Source of the DNA: Pseudomonas sp. L5B5 | Lineage (GTDB): Bacteria > Pseudomonadota > Gammaproteobacteria > Pseudomonadales > Pseudomonadaceae | Length of the DNA: 64,000 nucleotides | Direction of reading: 5' to 3' | Assembly: GCF_020520285.1 (NCBI RefSeq) | Contig: NZ_CP084742.1 | Span: 2,790,001-2,854,000 of the forward strand | Shown: positions 15,108 to 23,806 of the stretch, piece by piece | How positions within the stretch are numbered: position 1 is the first letter of the stretch | How the letters are laid out: the number at the start of each line of letters is the position of its first letter | The notes under the pieces: generated by a model | The model's input: only the letters and a program-made list of their open reading frames with translations | Databases searched by the model: none | Told to the model about the DNA's origin: nothing | Position numbers and translations under genes: made by a program

Positions 15108-18100
15108 GCTGTCAAGTCCCCTATATGCACTCGAAGCCTATCATTAGAATCGACAACCTTGATTGAGCGATTAGTTATACTTAGATGACCACCACCAGAT
15201 ATAGGTCCATTAAATTCAAGGTTCCCCGCCTTATCCAAACGCCAACCTCGACTACCTGCCTTATAATCATCAGACTCGATATACCCACCAATGTGAGCAG
15301 TGGTTATCGAACCCTTAGCAATATATGCAGAGTCTATATAGGTACTACCATTCTGAATAACAAACGGGGATATCGCCTTGGCAGTATTAGGATCGACAAC
15401 CGCAAACCGATTAGCCGCAACCAATACCTGGCTGGTAATGACGCCCTTATCGTTTTCGACCCCGACACCAATCCCCGCCAGATAGGGTTTGTTATCCACC
15501 GTCAGTTGCGTCTTGATCGAGTACATCGCCGCCAGCTCGCGCTTCATGGTCTCGACTTCGACCTGGGCGCCGCCGCCGGACTCGATCTTCTTCAGCAGGT
15601 GCTGGCTCAGTTGCGTCTCGCTGATCTTGTCGCTGAGGTATTCGAGGATCGGCCCGGCATCCGAGGATGACTGTCCGTTGATCGGCCCATGGAAAGCACC
15701 CTGGTTACCGATCTTGTCCACTAGGCGCGCCCAGAAGAAGAACCGCACACCAGCGGCCAACCCCATGATGGTCAGGTCGGTCTGCGGGTAGGCGTAGTCG
15801 CCGAACTTGGTGGCGGTGGCCACGTCGCTGCCCTGGCTGTACCAGATCTCGGTCCGTTGCAGGTCGGCGGTGCTCAGCCCGGCCGGGATGCTCCACTTGA
15901 GCTTGATGCCGAACACGATCGACTCGGCGTTGAAGGAAGCCACCATCGGCGGCGGCGTGGTCTTGCCGTTGAGCACGGTCTCGACCGAGGTGGCGAACAC
16001 CGAGCCGATGTCCAGGGCGTTGATCGCCCGGACCTTGGCTACGTAGCGCCCGGCATAGATGCCGCTGACGTCGAAGGAGCTGCCCCCGGTGCGCCCGGCG
16101 AACACCCATTCGCCATCGTTCTTGCGCCAGTGCACCTCGTAGGCGATGGCGTTGTCCGGACGTTCCCAGTCAATGGTCATGACGCTGACCGCACTGCCCT
16201 GGTCGACGAAGTGGTCGTTGCGTACCCGCACGTTCTTCGGCGGGTTCTGCACGCTCGGCGGGATCACGGTCACCGGTGGCTGGTCGATCCGCGCGCCGTT
16301 GTCGATCGCCGCGAACTTGCCGGTGACATGCTTGACCGCGCTGATGCTGTACCTGATCGCCGAGTCGGAGAAGTCCTCGGCCACCGACAGCACGCGAAAC
16401 TGCTGGACCGCCAGGGTCGGCGAGTCGATGGCCCACATCGAGTGCACCGGTGGCAGTTCCTCGAGCTTTTTCTCCAGCATCACGCGCTGCACTTCAGCGG
16501 GAAAGCCGGTGGTGTCGAGGGTGATCGCGCCGCTGTCCCAAGTGATGCCGGTGCTGTCCCAGGTCAGTGGGTAACCCACGGACTTGATCACCCGGGAGAT
16601 CGCCTTGCCGGTGGGCAGGATCAGGGTCAGGGTATCGCCGGGGTAGGCCTTGACGTCGGCATCCAGCACCAGGGCGTCCAGGGTCGCCGAGCGCAGGCGC
16701 CCGCCGATGCGCCGCCCGGCACGGTCGTTGTCTGCCACGCGGATGACCTGTCCCGGACGCACCAGGGTGCCGTCCAGGCCCACGGAAAAACTCACGCTTT
16801 CGGTTTCCAGGCGGTTGGTCAGCAGCGCCCATTTGCCGATGCGCTGGGCCTGGGCCTGGGAAGTGCAGCCGGTGGCGGTGATCTCGGTCTGCTGCACGCC
16901 ATAACGGGCGATGCCTTCCGGATCGTCGACGTACTGCACCTTCTGCCGGTAGAAATCCGCCGGGTCGTTCCAGCTCACCAGGGCCACGCTGTAGCGGGTC
17001 TTTTTTGCAGAACCTGCGTAGACGAACTTGCCATCGATCACGTTGGCGTTGCTGTAGGTGTACACCGGGTCTTCCGGCATGTCGGCCACCGCCATCACCG
17101 AGCCCGCGCCCCAATAGGCCATGCCCCGGAAGGTGGTGGCCAGGTCCTGCAGCACCTTCAGCGCATCGGCGCGTACCGAGAGGTAGAGGTTGCAGGTGAA
17201 GCGCGGCTCGGTGCCGCCCTTGCCATCGGACACCGGCTGGTCGCAGTACTGGCCGATGCGGTACAGCTCCCACTTGTCCACCTGGGCGGCGTTGAGCAGG
17301 TGCCCCAGGCCATAACGCTGGTGCAGCAGCAGGTCGTAGTAGATCCAGGCGGGGTTGTCGGTCCAGGCCGACTTGAAGGTGCCGTCCCACACGCCGCTGT
17401 AGGCCCGGGTGAGCGGGTCGTAGTTGCTCGGCACGCGCAGGATCCGCCCCTGCAATTCGAAGGAGCGATTGGGGATCGACTGGAACTGCGAGGCATCGAA
17501 CTGCAGGCCGATGATCGCCGAACCCGGGTAGCGCAACTTGGCGTCGATCACGTCAGTGATGGATTCCACGCTGGTGGTATCGGCGATCGCCCCACTGCTG
17601 GAGTTCGCGGTCAGCCTCCGTACGCGCACGCTCCAGCCGGCCTTGGCCGCTGGCAGGTCGACCCGGTGGGAGCGCTCGTACTTGCTGGAGCTCTTGCCGC
17701 TGAAGGCCGATTCCAGCACCTGGACAAAAGCCCCGCCGTCGGTGGACAGGTCGATGGCATAACTCACCGTGTAGCCGTTGGTGTCGCCGTTGCTGGTGTT
17801 GGTCTGCGCCAGGCGCGAGACCGCCAGGCGGATGCGCACCGCCGACAGTTGCAGGTTGGTGATGGCCCGGGTCCAGGGTTGGTCGCTGCGCAGTTCCACG
17901 GCCACCGGGGACTCGTTTTCCACCGCCGGGAAGCCCGGGATGTAGCTCTGGTCCTGGCTGCCGTTGCGGGTTTCGAGGCTGACCCCGGAGAAGTTCAGGC
18001 TGCCGTCGGCGTTGGCCAGGGGCGTCTCGTTGAGGAACACCGAGCGCTTGCCGTTCTTCAGGCCCACGATCTCGCCTTCGCTGACAAGGTCGAGGATGCG

Positions 18101-18199
18101 GGCATAGGCCGTGCTGTGCAGGCTGTCCGGAGCTTCCACGGACGGACGAGGCGGCTTGGCACCGCCGCCCTTGCTACCGGCGAGAATGTGGTCGGTCAT
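15104..18199 (-). CDS. Central tail fibre / host specificity protein, lambda gpJ-like
   Basis: 1031 residues, MTDHILAGSKGGGAKPP at the N-terminus, typical of gpJ. Order: baseplate-hub-like domain (DSLHSTAYARILDLVSEGEIVGL), a long middle, a fibronectin-III-like domain around residues 640-740 (PPKNVRVRNDHFVDQGS onwards), and a C-terminal DUF1983-type region (YSIKTQLTVDNKPY, FAVVDPNTAKAISPF, KGSITTAHIGGYI). It forms the tail tip of the F-type tailocin and reads the receptor. The last ~400 bases are AT-rich compared with the rest, so the receptor-binding end was probably exchanged. Confidence 0.95.
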   Translation of the reverse strand: MTDHILAGSKGGGAKPPRPSVEAPDSLHSTAYARILDLVSEGEIVGLKNGKRSVFLNETPLANADGSLNFSGVSLETRNGSQDQSYIPGFPAVENESPVAVELRSDQPWTRAITNLQLSAVRIRLAVSRLAQTNTSNGDTNGYTVSYAIDLSTDGGAFVQVLESAFSGKSSSKYERSHRVDLPAAKAGWSVRVRRLTANSSSGAIADTTSVESITDVIDAKLRYPGSAIIGLQFDASQFQSIPNRSFELQGRILRVPSNYDPLTRAYSGVWDGTFKSAWTDNPAWIYYDLLLHQRYGLGHLLNAAQVDKWELYRIGQYCDQPVSDGKGGTEPRFTCNLYLSVRADALKVLQDLATTFRGMAYWGAGSVMAVADMPEDPVYTYSNANVIDGKFVYAGSAKKTRYSVALVSWNDPADFYRQKVQYVDDPEGIARYGVQQTEITATGCTSQAQAQRIGKWALLTNRLETESVSFSVGLDGTLVRPGQVIRVADNDRAGRRIGGRLRSATLDALVLDADVKAYPGDTLTLILPTGKAISRVIKSVGYPLTWDSTGITWDSGAITLDTTGFPAEVQRVMLEKKLEELPPVHSMWAIDSPTLAVQQFRVLSVAEDFSDSAIRYSISAVKHVTGKFAAIDNGARIDQPPVTVIPPSVQNPPKNVRVRNDHFVDQGSAVSVMTIDWERPDNAIAYEVHWRKNDGEWVFAGRTGGSSFDVSGIYAGRYVAKVRAINALDIGSVFATSVETVLNGKTTPPPMVASFNAESIVFGIKLKWSIPAGLSTADLQRTEIWYSQGSDVATATKFGDYAYPQTDLTIMGLAAGVRFFFWARLVDKIGNQGAFHGPINGQSSSDAGPILEYLSDKISETQLSQHLLKKIESGGGAQVEVETMKRELAAMYSIKTQLTVDNKPYLAGIGVGVENDKGVITSQVLVAANRFAVVDPNTAKAISPFVIQNGSTYIDSAYIAKGSITTAHIGGYIESDDYKAGSRGWRLDKAGNLEFNGPISGGGHLSITNRSIKVVDSNDRLRVHIGDLTA

Positions 18200-18260
18200 G
18201 GCTTTCCTTCAGGCGAAATGAGGCCCGCGGCATCGCAGGCAGGTGGAAGACGGGGAGTGC

Positions 18261-18869
18261 TCAGAGTTGGTCCTGGGCGTAGATACCGGAGCTGATCACG
18301 GTGCTGCCGATGGTCAGCTGGCCATAGAGCAGGCCCACCGGATTGCCCTGGGCCGTGGTGTTGACCGGCCCGTTGAAGCTGTAGTTGGGGCGGTTTTCCG
18401 GGCGCTCCTGGGCGCCAAGGCCCTTGGGCATGGGGGCGAGCATCTGCATCACGCCGCCCATCACCATGGTCGCCCCGGTCATCATCATGAAAGAGACTGC
18501 CGGGCCGGTGAGGAAGCCGAAAGGGTTGTAGTAGGCCACGGCCATCAGCACCGCCCCAAGGATGGTCTGCAAGCCTCCGGCGCGCTTGGAGCCGCCGAGC
18601 ACCGGGGCGATGCGGATCACCTGCTTGCCCAGGGGCTGGTGGATATCGGTCTCGGACAGGTTGCGCCGGCCGTTGAATACGGCGAAGCGCAGGCCCTTGT
18701 CGGCGCTCTGCACCATGTAGCGCTCAAAACCCGGAAATTGCCGGAAGTAACCCATCACATCCTTGAAGCCTGCGCTGATGGCCACCCGGTGCTCACGCCC
18801 GAACAGCCGTGCCAGGGAGCCTGACAGCAGCACGGTTTGCATCTTTTGTGGTTCTACGGCCAAGCCCAT
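18261..18869 (-). CDS. Tail assembly protein I, second copy
   Basis: 202 residues of the lambda gpI family: N-terminal LSGSLARLFGREHRVAIS, a hydrophobic middle (GAVLMAVAYYNPFGF), and a C-terminus (RPNYSFNGPVNTTAQGNPVG) almost identical to the copy just upstream. In lambda, gpI acts with K, L and J to build the tip. Two consecutive copies are unusual. The N-terminal halves have diverged, so they may be partners or alternatives. Confidence 0.9.
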   Translation of the reverse strand: MGLAVEPQKMQTVLLSGSLARLFGREHRVAISAGFKDVMGYFRQFPGFERYMVQSADKGLRFAVFNGRRNLSETDIHQPLGKQVIRIAPVLGGSKRAGGLQTILGAVLMAVAYYNPFGFLTGPAVSFMMMTGATMVMGGVMQMLAPMPKGLGAQERPENRPNYSFNGPVNTTAQGNPVGLLYGQLTIGSTVISSGIYAQDQL

Positions 18870-18886
18870 GGGGTTCTCCTGGCGAT

Positions 18887-18908
18887 AAAAAACCCGCCGG
18901 GGCGGGTT
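18887..18908 (-). terminator. Hairpin between the two gpI copies
   Basis: AACCCGCC/GGCGGGTT-type stem followed on the minus strand by TTTTTTA. It lies between the stop of the first I copy and the start of the second. Confidence 0.65.
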
Positions 18909-18933
18909 TGGATGGACAACTCAGGCCGCTGTT

Positions 18934-19569
18934 TCAGAGCTGGTCCTGGGCATAGATGCCGGCGCTGATCACCGAGCTGCCGACGATCAACTGGCCATAG
19001 AGCAGGCCCACCGGGTTGCCCTGGGCCGTGGTGTTGACCGGGCCGTTGAAGCTGTAGTTGGCGCGATTGTCGGGACGGTCCATGGCGCCCAGGCCCTTGA
19101 GCTGCGGCGACATCATCTGCATCACCCCGCCCATGGCCAGGGACAGGCCCATGCTGGCCGCGACGGTCCAGCCAGTAGAGGCACCGGAGCCGAGCAGGCC
19201 TGAGGCAGTACTGCCAGTAGCGGCCATGCCACCAGTGAAGTAGGAGGCCGCCACCACCAGGGCCACGCCGATGATGGTCTGCAACCCACCCGAGCGCTTG
19301 CTGCCGATCAGCAGCGGAGCGATGCGGATATCGCTGCTGCCGCTGGGGGCATGCAGGCGGTCCTGGCCGATGTTGTCGCGTCCCAGAAACAGCGAGTAGG
19401 TCAATCCGCGATCCTTGGACTCCATCAAGAAGGCCTCGAACCCCGGGACCAGCACGCACAAGGCGCGGATCGCCTCCGAGGCGCTGCCCACGGCCAACCG
19501 ATGCACCCGGCCGAAGCGGGCTCCCAGGGATCCGTACAAACGCACGACCCGGACTTTTTGCTGATTCAT
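18934..19569 (-). CDS. Tail assembly protein I, first copy
   Basis: 211 residues, MNQQKVRVVRLYGSLGARFGR, lambda gpI family. The middle is a glycine/alanine-rich hydrophobic stretch (GGMAATGSTASGLLGSG), and the end RANYSFNGPVNTTAQGNPVG is shared with the second copy. It follows gpK, as in lambda and the F-type pyocins, and is separated from its duplicate by a terminator-like hairpin. Confidence 0.92.
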   Translation of the reverse strand: MNQQKVRVVRLYGSLGARFGRVHRLAVGSASEAIRALCVLVPGFEAFLMESKDRGLTYSLFLGRDNIGQDRLHAPSGSSDIRIAPLLIGSKRSGGLQTIIGVALVVAASYFTGGMAATGSTASGLLGSGASTGWTVAASMGLSLAMGGVMQMMSPQLKGLGAMDRPDNRANYSFNGPVNTTAQGNPVGLLYGQLIVGSSVISAGIYAQDQL

Positions 19570-19624
19570 CACATGACTCCCAGGAAGAAAGATTCCCGGT
19601 TGGCAGCCGGGAAAGGCGGCGGCC

Positions 19625-20401
19625 TCAAGCCGGCGCCATGAGCTGGCGATGACGCCAGATGCTGACCGTGACCTCGTCCCAGTAGCCGCCATAGGTGTCG
19701 CGCTTGCTGTCGCGGCCATAGAGGTGGTGCAGGATGGAGCCCGGCGCCGGATAGTGCGCAGGCTCGCTCTTGAGCACGCCATCGGCCAGGTAGATTGCCG
19801 CGTGGTTGGGCACCGGCGAGCGGATCTGCATCAGCACCACGTCGCCCTGGCGCAGGTCCCCTACCCGCTCGAAACCGGCCTCGGGCAGGTGCTCCAGGTA
19901 GAGGTTGCCGCCCTTGTCCCACCAGCCGTCCTCGCGCGAATAGTTGCCCAACTCGATGCCCAGCTCACGCCGGTAGTAGTCGAGGAGGATGCTCAGGCAG
20001 TCGTGCACGCCATGGGCGAAGGCCCGGCCAATCAACGGTGCCTGGTAGCCGCTGGGCGCCAGCTGGGCCCATTGGCCAACGCGCGGCTGGCCGGCGTCGT
20101 CCGCCAGCACCTGGACAATGTGCCAGGGCAGCCCGGAGGCCTCGCAGGCCACCCGGTCCGCCTCGCTGGGCGTGGCCGGGTAGTCCGGATGGCTGTGGAT
20201 CACCGCCAGCACCTCGCCGCGCTCCTCCGCTGCCGCGTAGTCCTCGGGGGCCAGGCGAAAGTGCTCGCTGGGGGTCGCGGCGGTATTGCGGCACGGCACA
20301 TAGACCCGCCGCCGCCCCTCGCGAACCAGCAACCCGCAGCATTCGCGCGGGTACTCGGCCAGGGCGTGGCGCTCGATGGCCGCAAGGTTGGCCTTGTTCA
20401 T
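19625..20401 (-). CDS. Tail tip peptidase K: JAMM plus NlpC/P60 domains
   Basis: 258 residues from MNKANLAAIERHALAEYPRE. The N-terminal Mov34/JAB metalloprotease domain has HSHP at 69-72 and SEAD at 79-82 (metal ligands). The C-terminal NlpC/P60 domain has the catalytic Cys in HDCLSILL (C135) and His in NHAAIYL (H200). This is the lambda gpK architecture, a tail-tip component that may process another tip protein or cut peptidoglycan. All expected active-site residues are present. Confidence 0.95.
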   Translation of the reverse strand: MNKANLAAIERHALAEYPRECCGLLVREGRRRVYVPCRNTAATPSEHFRLAPEDYAAAEERGEVLAVIHSHPDYPATPSEADRVACEASGLPWHIVQVLADDAGQPRVGQWAQLAPSGYQAPLIGRAFAHGVHDCLSILLDYYRRELGIELGNYSREDGWWDKGGNLYLEHLPEAGFERVGDLRQGDVVLMQIRSPVPNHAAIYLADGVLKSEPAHYPAPGSILHHLYGRDSKRDTYGGYWDEVTVSIWRHRQLMAPA

Positions 20402-20403
20402 GT

Positions 20404-21087
20404 TCAACTCCGTAGCAGGCCCGCCGCAGGAAACGAGCCGTAGGGCAGCGGGTTGTTCTCGCCGAAGCGCAGCTTGCAGCTGCTCAGGCGTCCGCCGCAT
20501 TTATCCTTGGCCGCATCAGTGACGATCACGTCGTTGACGTCCGCCACCGGGCCACCGTTGTAGCCGCAGTAAGGGCCGCGATAACCGCCGCAGCTGAGCC
20601 ACCAGCAGACGTTGGCGACGATCTGCCGCCGCGGCAGCTGCACACCGTTGAAGTCCAGGGCGCTGGACAACTCGAACTTCACCACCTCGTTGTCTTCGGC
20701 GACCTTGCGCTCGACGTACCAGATGTCCGGCGCCAGCTCCTCCTCGGGGTCGGCTTCGGGCTGGCCGTCCAGGTACTTGCCCAGGGTCCGGTGGCGAATC
20801 AGCCGGGCCCCCACCAGGTCTTCGAAATACAGCACCAGGGCGGTGATGAAACCATCGACGTTGCCCACCGACAGGGTCGGGGTCGGCTGTGAGCCCTTGC
20901 CGGTCATTTCGAAACCCTCGGCCTGGATCGGCCAGGGGGAGTACTCGAGCCCCTGCCAGAAGATCGACGACTGCTGGGGGTAACCGTGAAAGCGATAGAG
21001 TTCGGCGCCGAGGCTGGTGGCGTCGAGCTCGAAAAGCTCCACCCACGCGCCAGGCTCCAGGGTCTGGATATCAGCCGTGATCGGCAT
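20404..21087 (-). CDS. Minor tail protein L, iron-sulfur type
   Basis: 227 residues, lambda gpL family: MPITADIQTLEPGAWVELFELD and WQGLEYSPWPIQAEGFEMTG. The C-terminal part has five cysteines (VCWWLSC, PYCGYNGG, KCGGRLSSCK). The lambda protein binds a 4Fe-4S cluster through four C-terminal cysteines, so this one probably does too. It sits directly before gpK; in an ordinary lambda-like order it would follow gpM, but here two fibre modules intervene. Confidence 0.93.
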   Translation of the reverse strand: MPITADIQTLEPGAWVELFELDATSLGAELYRFHGYPQQSSIFWQGLEYSPWPIQAEGFEMTGKGSQPTPTLSVGNVDGFITALVLYFEDLVGARLIRHRTLGKYLDGQPEADPEEELAPDIWYVERKVAEDNEVVKFELSSALDFNGVQLPRRQIVANVCWWLSCGGYRGPYCGYNGGPVADVNDVIVTDAAKDKCGGRLSSCKLRFGENNPLPYGSFPAAGLLRS

Positions 21088-21101
21088 GGTGTTTCCTCAA
21101 G

Positions 21102-21128
21102 AAAAAAGAAACCCGCTCGCTGGCGGGT
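21102..21128 (-). terminator. Hairpin after fibre module B
   Basis: ACCCGC/GCGGGT stem with six-base loop followed by TTTCTTTTTT on the minus strand. It lies between the 56-residue gene and gpL and is repeated after module A. Confidence 0.6.
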
Positions 21129-21596
21129 GGGATGGGCGGTGGCTGCGCCTAGATCAGGTGGCGCGCCTGGGCACGCTGCTCAGCGATATCAGCCGGGACG
21201 TCCTTGCCGGTTTCCAGCTTGCGTACCACCAGCCAGTCGGTCTGGCGCAGGTACTCCCGGGCCTCGTTGGCTTTCCGGTCCTGCTCAGTGAAGGTTTTCT
21301 TGCTCTGGGAGAAGTCCATGGTCGGCCTCGATGGTTGGGATCGCAGGAGGTGGCGCCGGGTGATCGGTGGGAATATCCACCGGGCCGTTTGTGGTGACAG
21401 TGACGGGTGCCGGGAAGCGGATGGCGTCGGTGGCCGTGGCTTCGTCGTAGGGCATGAGCAATGTCACCGAGAGCGTTCCATCAACGGACATTACGGCCTT
21501 GTCGGCGAACAACTCGGAGCCGATGGCCTCAAGTGAGAGTTCGTAGCCCTTCTCAAGCGGTGAGAAGTCGAACGTTGCGCCGTTGATGGTGATCAC
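21107..21596 (-). repeat. 490-bp direct repeat (second copy at 23594-24083)
   Basis: The two copies are offset by exactly 2487 bases and differ at only a small number of positions by eye. The repeat covers the hairpin, the whole 56-residue gene and most of the 128-residue gene of each fibre module. A second repeated block covers the first ~200 bases of each fibre gene (23289-23488 and ~25317-25516). Confidence 0.9.
21149..21319 (-). CDS. 56-residue fibre-associated protein, module B
   Basis: An ATG at 21319 gives a 56-residue protein, MDFSQSKKTFTEQDRKANEA, ending with TDWLVVRKLETGKDVPADI and QRAQARHLI. The LRQTDWLVVRKLE pattern is the core of short phage fibre-assembly proteins. It overlaps the end of the 128-residue gene by 35 bases. 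A near-identical copy is at 23636-23806, which supports it being a real gene under purifying selection. Confidence 0.75.
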   Translation of the reverse strand: MDFSQSKKTFTEQDRKANEAREYLRQTDWLVVRKLETGKDVPADIAEQRAQARHLI

Positions 21597-21671
21597 GTAC
21601 CCATCGACTTCGACCGACTCCAGCCGCTTCCAGTCTGGGGCGTAAATAGGGGAAAACTTAATTTTTACCAT
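21285..21671 (-). CDS. 128-residue fibre-module protein, module B
   Basis: Starts MVKIKFSPIYAPDW at 21671, overlapping the fibre stop (TAATG). It has a small beta-rich middle (YVITINGATFDFSPLEKG) and a proline-rich C-terminus. It is nearly identical to the module A copy except in the first ~25 residues, which would lie nearest the fibre-specific partner. The role is unknown; it is probably a chaperone or capping protein of the fibre. Confidence 0.78.
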   Translation of the reverse strand: MVKIKFSPIYAPDWKRLESVEVDGYVITINGATFDFSPLEKGYELSLEAIGSELFADKAVMSVDGTLSVTLLMPYDEATATDAIRFPAPVTVTTNGPVDIPTDHPAPPPAIPTIEADHGLLPEQENLH

Positions 21672-23488
21672 TATCGCCACCTCCCAATGGCCATGTAACG
21701 TGGATATCCGTCTATTCCTGAAATAGCAGCATTGATACGACCAACAGTTTGCGTTGTGTTCGACCATTCGTGATTCGCCCAGCACACACCATTAGATGAT
21801 GAACCTGTTGACCAGTGAACAATTGGGAAAGTAACAAACGGCACAGGAAAGGTATAAAAGTACTGTTGCGAAGTGAAAATCGAACCATTAGCAGCGCCGG
21901 CAATCCCTCTGGATGCGGATTCAAACCAGCAAATCATGGTGCCATCTGCATATTTGATGGCGCTTCCGTTGGCGTTACTTACAAATTCTGGAGTTTGCCT
22001 AACCCATGGCTGGACTCCACCATTCACGCAACCGCGTGTCCACATGATCGACCCATCAGTAGTGATCGCCATCTGGGTCCAATTCACCGAATCAAACATT
22101 GTAGTCTGGCAAGTTCCCCATATGTTTGGCACGGGAATGCCAGCTGTGCTTGGGTCGAAACGAAAAACACCACCTCCGGTAAATACATTCATGTTAGAAA
22201 GTCTTGGAGAGGTCTGACCTTCTTGCTGTGTCCAGCCGTACCAAGTGCCCGCTATCCTTCTGCGAACATATACCGGAGCATCAGGACCAAGGCTTGTGGC
22301 TCGTTGCAACACATAGCCACCGTAAGATCCCCCTTCTTCCAGAGCTAAAACTTCAACGTACCAGTCCCCTGATACCGGACTATTCAAAACTGAGCTATCA
22401 ACCCAAAGAACTTGTCGGTTGGTCACTGAGTTCAAATCGGTTATCACGCCATTGAGCGAAGTATTTCTAGATAGGTAAGTTCCGTCTAAGGCGACCTTCT
22501 TCCATGGTTGCCAGGTAGCTGTTTTCCTGCGCCACCACAATTCGTCCGATTCATGGGAGCCGGCAAGCTGGAACCCGTAGTTCGGGCCTCCCATCAGGTT
22601 GATCAACTCACCCTGCCGAACAGCTGGGGCGCCAGTATTGAGGTTGGTCCACTTATAGAGACCGGAAGCTTCAGCGCCGTTCAAGGTGTTCCCTGGAAGC
22701 TCCGGCAAGAACCTGGCGCCCAGCCCGTAGTCTCCACGAACTACAAATGCGACCCACTCTGTCCATGTATTGCTCTGCATCGCTCGACTGTACTGGCGGC
22801 CGTTGGCCCAGTCATAGAACTGCTGAGAGCATACCGTGGTATTGCTACCGGCCTGGGTAATCAGTACGCCAGTTACTAGGCCATGAGGGCTGATGTTGAA
22901 TTGCCCGACGACATACCCTCCAGTCCGGTACGTGTCCGGGTTGAGGTTTGTTCCCTGAAATGTGGCATCCGCCTTTGCTCCGAGACCGAAATCGCCCTGC
23001 ATCAGTACCATTCGCCACGCGCCCCATCCATCAGCGGCGTGACCTCGCTCCCACACTTGCCCGCCCTTTCCTGGAGCGCGCCATACCTGCCGAAGGGTGT
23101 ACAGCGGATCTCCCTCAGGTTTCCCGATTGTAAGAACATCCAGGATGGCGTTTACGCGAGGTACGCCGTCCAGGACTGGAGCACCGGGCAGCGCCGTGCT
23201 ATTCGCACCGAATACCGCGTAGAGGCCAGGGGTTTTAACGTCGTCAATGGAACCGGCGGAGACGATAACTCGCTTGTCCGCTCCGGTATGGTTCGCACGA
23301 TCCAGCAACTCGGCATCCGGCCGGTTTTTGGTCGCACCCGTTTCGATCGAACTGAGCTGGGCGCTGGCCTGCGCGGCTCGCTGATCCAGCTCGGCAAAGT
23401 TCTCATTGATGATCTGGGCACCGGTGCGCAGGTTGTCGCCGGTGCCATCGTTGGGCTGGGCGCCCGTCTTGATGGTTCTGAGGGTCAT
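21671..23488 (-). CDS. Tail fibre protein, module B of the F-type cluster
   Basis: 605 residues. N-terminal ~60 residues (MTLRTIKTGAQPNDGTGDNL, then NENFAELDQRAAQASAQLSS) are shared with module A. The C-terminal tip also resembles module A in pattern (YADGTMICWFES, FYTFPVPFVTFPIV and the final YMAIGRWR), which is a common phage fibre tip domain. The central ~350 residues differ and are longer. It probably forms side fibres for receptor binding. It lies between genes M and L, an uncommon place. Confidence 0.87.
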   Translation of the reverse strand: MTLRTIKTGAQPNDGTGDNLRTGAQIINENFAELDQRAAQASAQLSSIETGATKNRPDAELLDRANHTGADKRVIVSAGSIDDVKTPGLYAVFGANSTALPGAPVLDGVPRVNAILDVLTIGKPEGDPLYTLRQVWRAPGKGGQVWERGHAADGWGAWRMVLMQGDFGLGAKADATFQGTNLNPDTYRTGGYVVGQFNISPHGLVTGVLITQAGSNTTVCSQQFYDWANGRQYSRAMQSNTWTEWVAFVVRGDYGLGARFLPELPGNTLNGAEASGLYKWTNLNTGAPAVRQGELINLMGGPNYGFQLAGSHESDELWWRRKTATWQPWKKVALDGTYLSRNTSLNGVITDLNSVTNRQVLWVDSSVLNSPVSGDWYVEVLALEEGGSYGGYVLQRATSLGPDAPVYVRRRIAGTWYGWTQQEGQTSPRLSNMNVFTGGGVFRFDPSTAGIPVPNIWGTCQTTMFDSVNWTQMAITTDGSIMWTRGCVNGGVQPWVRQTPEFVSNANGSAIKYADGTMICWFESASRGIAGAANGSIFTSQQYFYTFPVPFVTFPIVHWSTGSSSNGVCWANHEWSNTTQTVGRINAAISGIDGYPRYMAIGRWR

Positions 23489-23589
23489 GGATGAACAGCC
23501 TGTTAAAAATGAGTACTGAGGAGCTCGCCGTCACGAGCAGCCGATCAGGAGGCCAGTCCGACGATGGTCACCAGGGCATTGCACAAGGC

Positions 23590-23615
23590 AAAAAGAAACC
23601 CGCTCGCTGGCGGGT
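23590..23615 (-). terminator. Hairpin after fibre module A
   Basis: Same ACCCGC/GCGGGT stem as at 21111-21128, followed on the minus strand by TTTCTTTTT. It separates module A from the start of module B. Confidence 0.6.
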
Positions 23616-23635
23616 GGGATGGACGGTGGCTACGC

Positions 23636-23806
23636 CTAGATCAGGCTACGCGCCTGGGCACGCTGCTCGGCGATGTCTGCCGGGACGTCCTTGCCGGTTT
23701 CCAGCTTGCGTACCACCAGCCAGTCGGTCTGGCGCAGGTACTCCCGGGCCTCGTTGGCTTTCCGATCCTGCTCAGTGAAGGTTTTCTTGCTCTGGGAGAA
23801 GTCCAT
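23636..23806 (-). CDS. 56-residue fibre-associated protein, module A
   Basis: Starts MDFSQSKKTFTEQDRKANEA at 23806 and ends QRAQARSLI. It differs from the module B copy by about one residue near the C-terminus. It contains the fibre-chaperone pattern LRQTDWLVVRKLE and overlaps the end of the 128-residue gene upstream. Confidence 0.75.
   Translation of the reverse strand: MDFSQSKKTFTEQDRKANEAREYLRQTDWLVVRKLETGKDVPADIAEQRAQARSLI

Noticed and set aside
11194..18295. Other long plus-strand frames (for example 11194-13380 and 15857-18295)
   Set aside because: Antisense shadows of the sheath gene and gpJ; no recognisable domains and no ribosome-binding logic.
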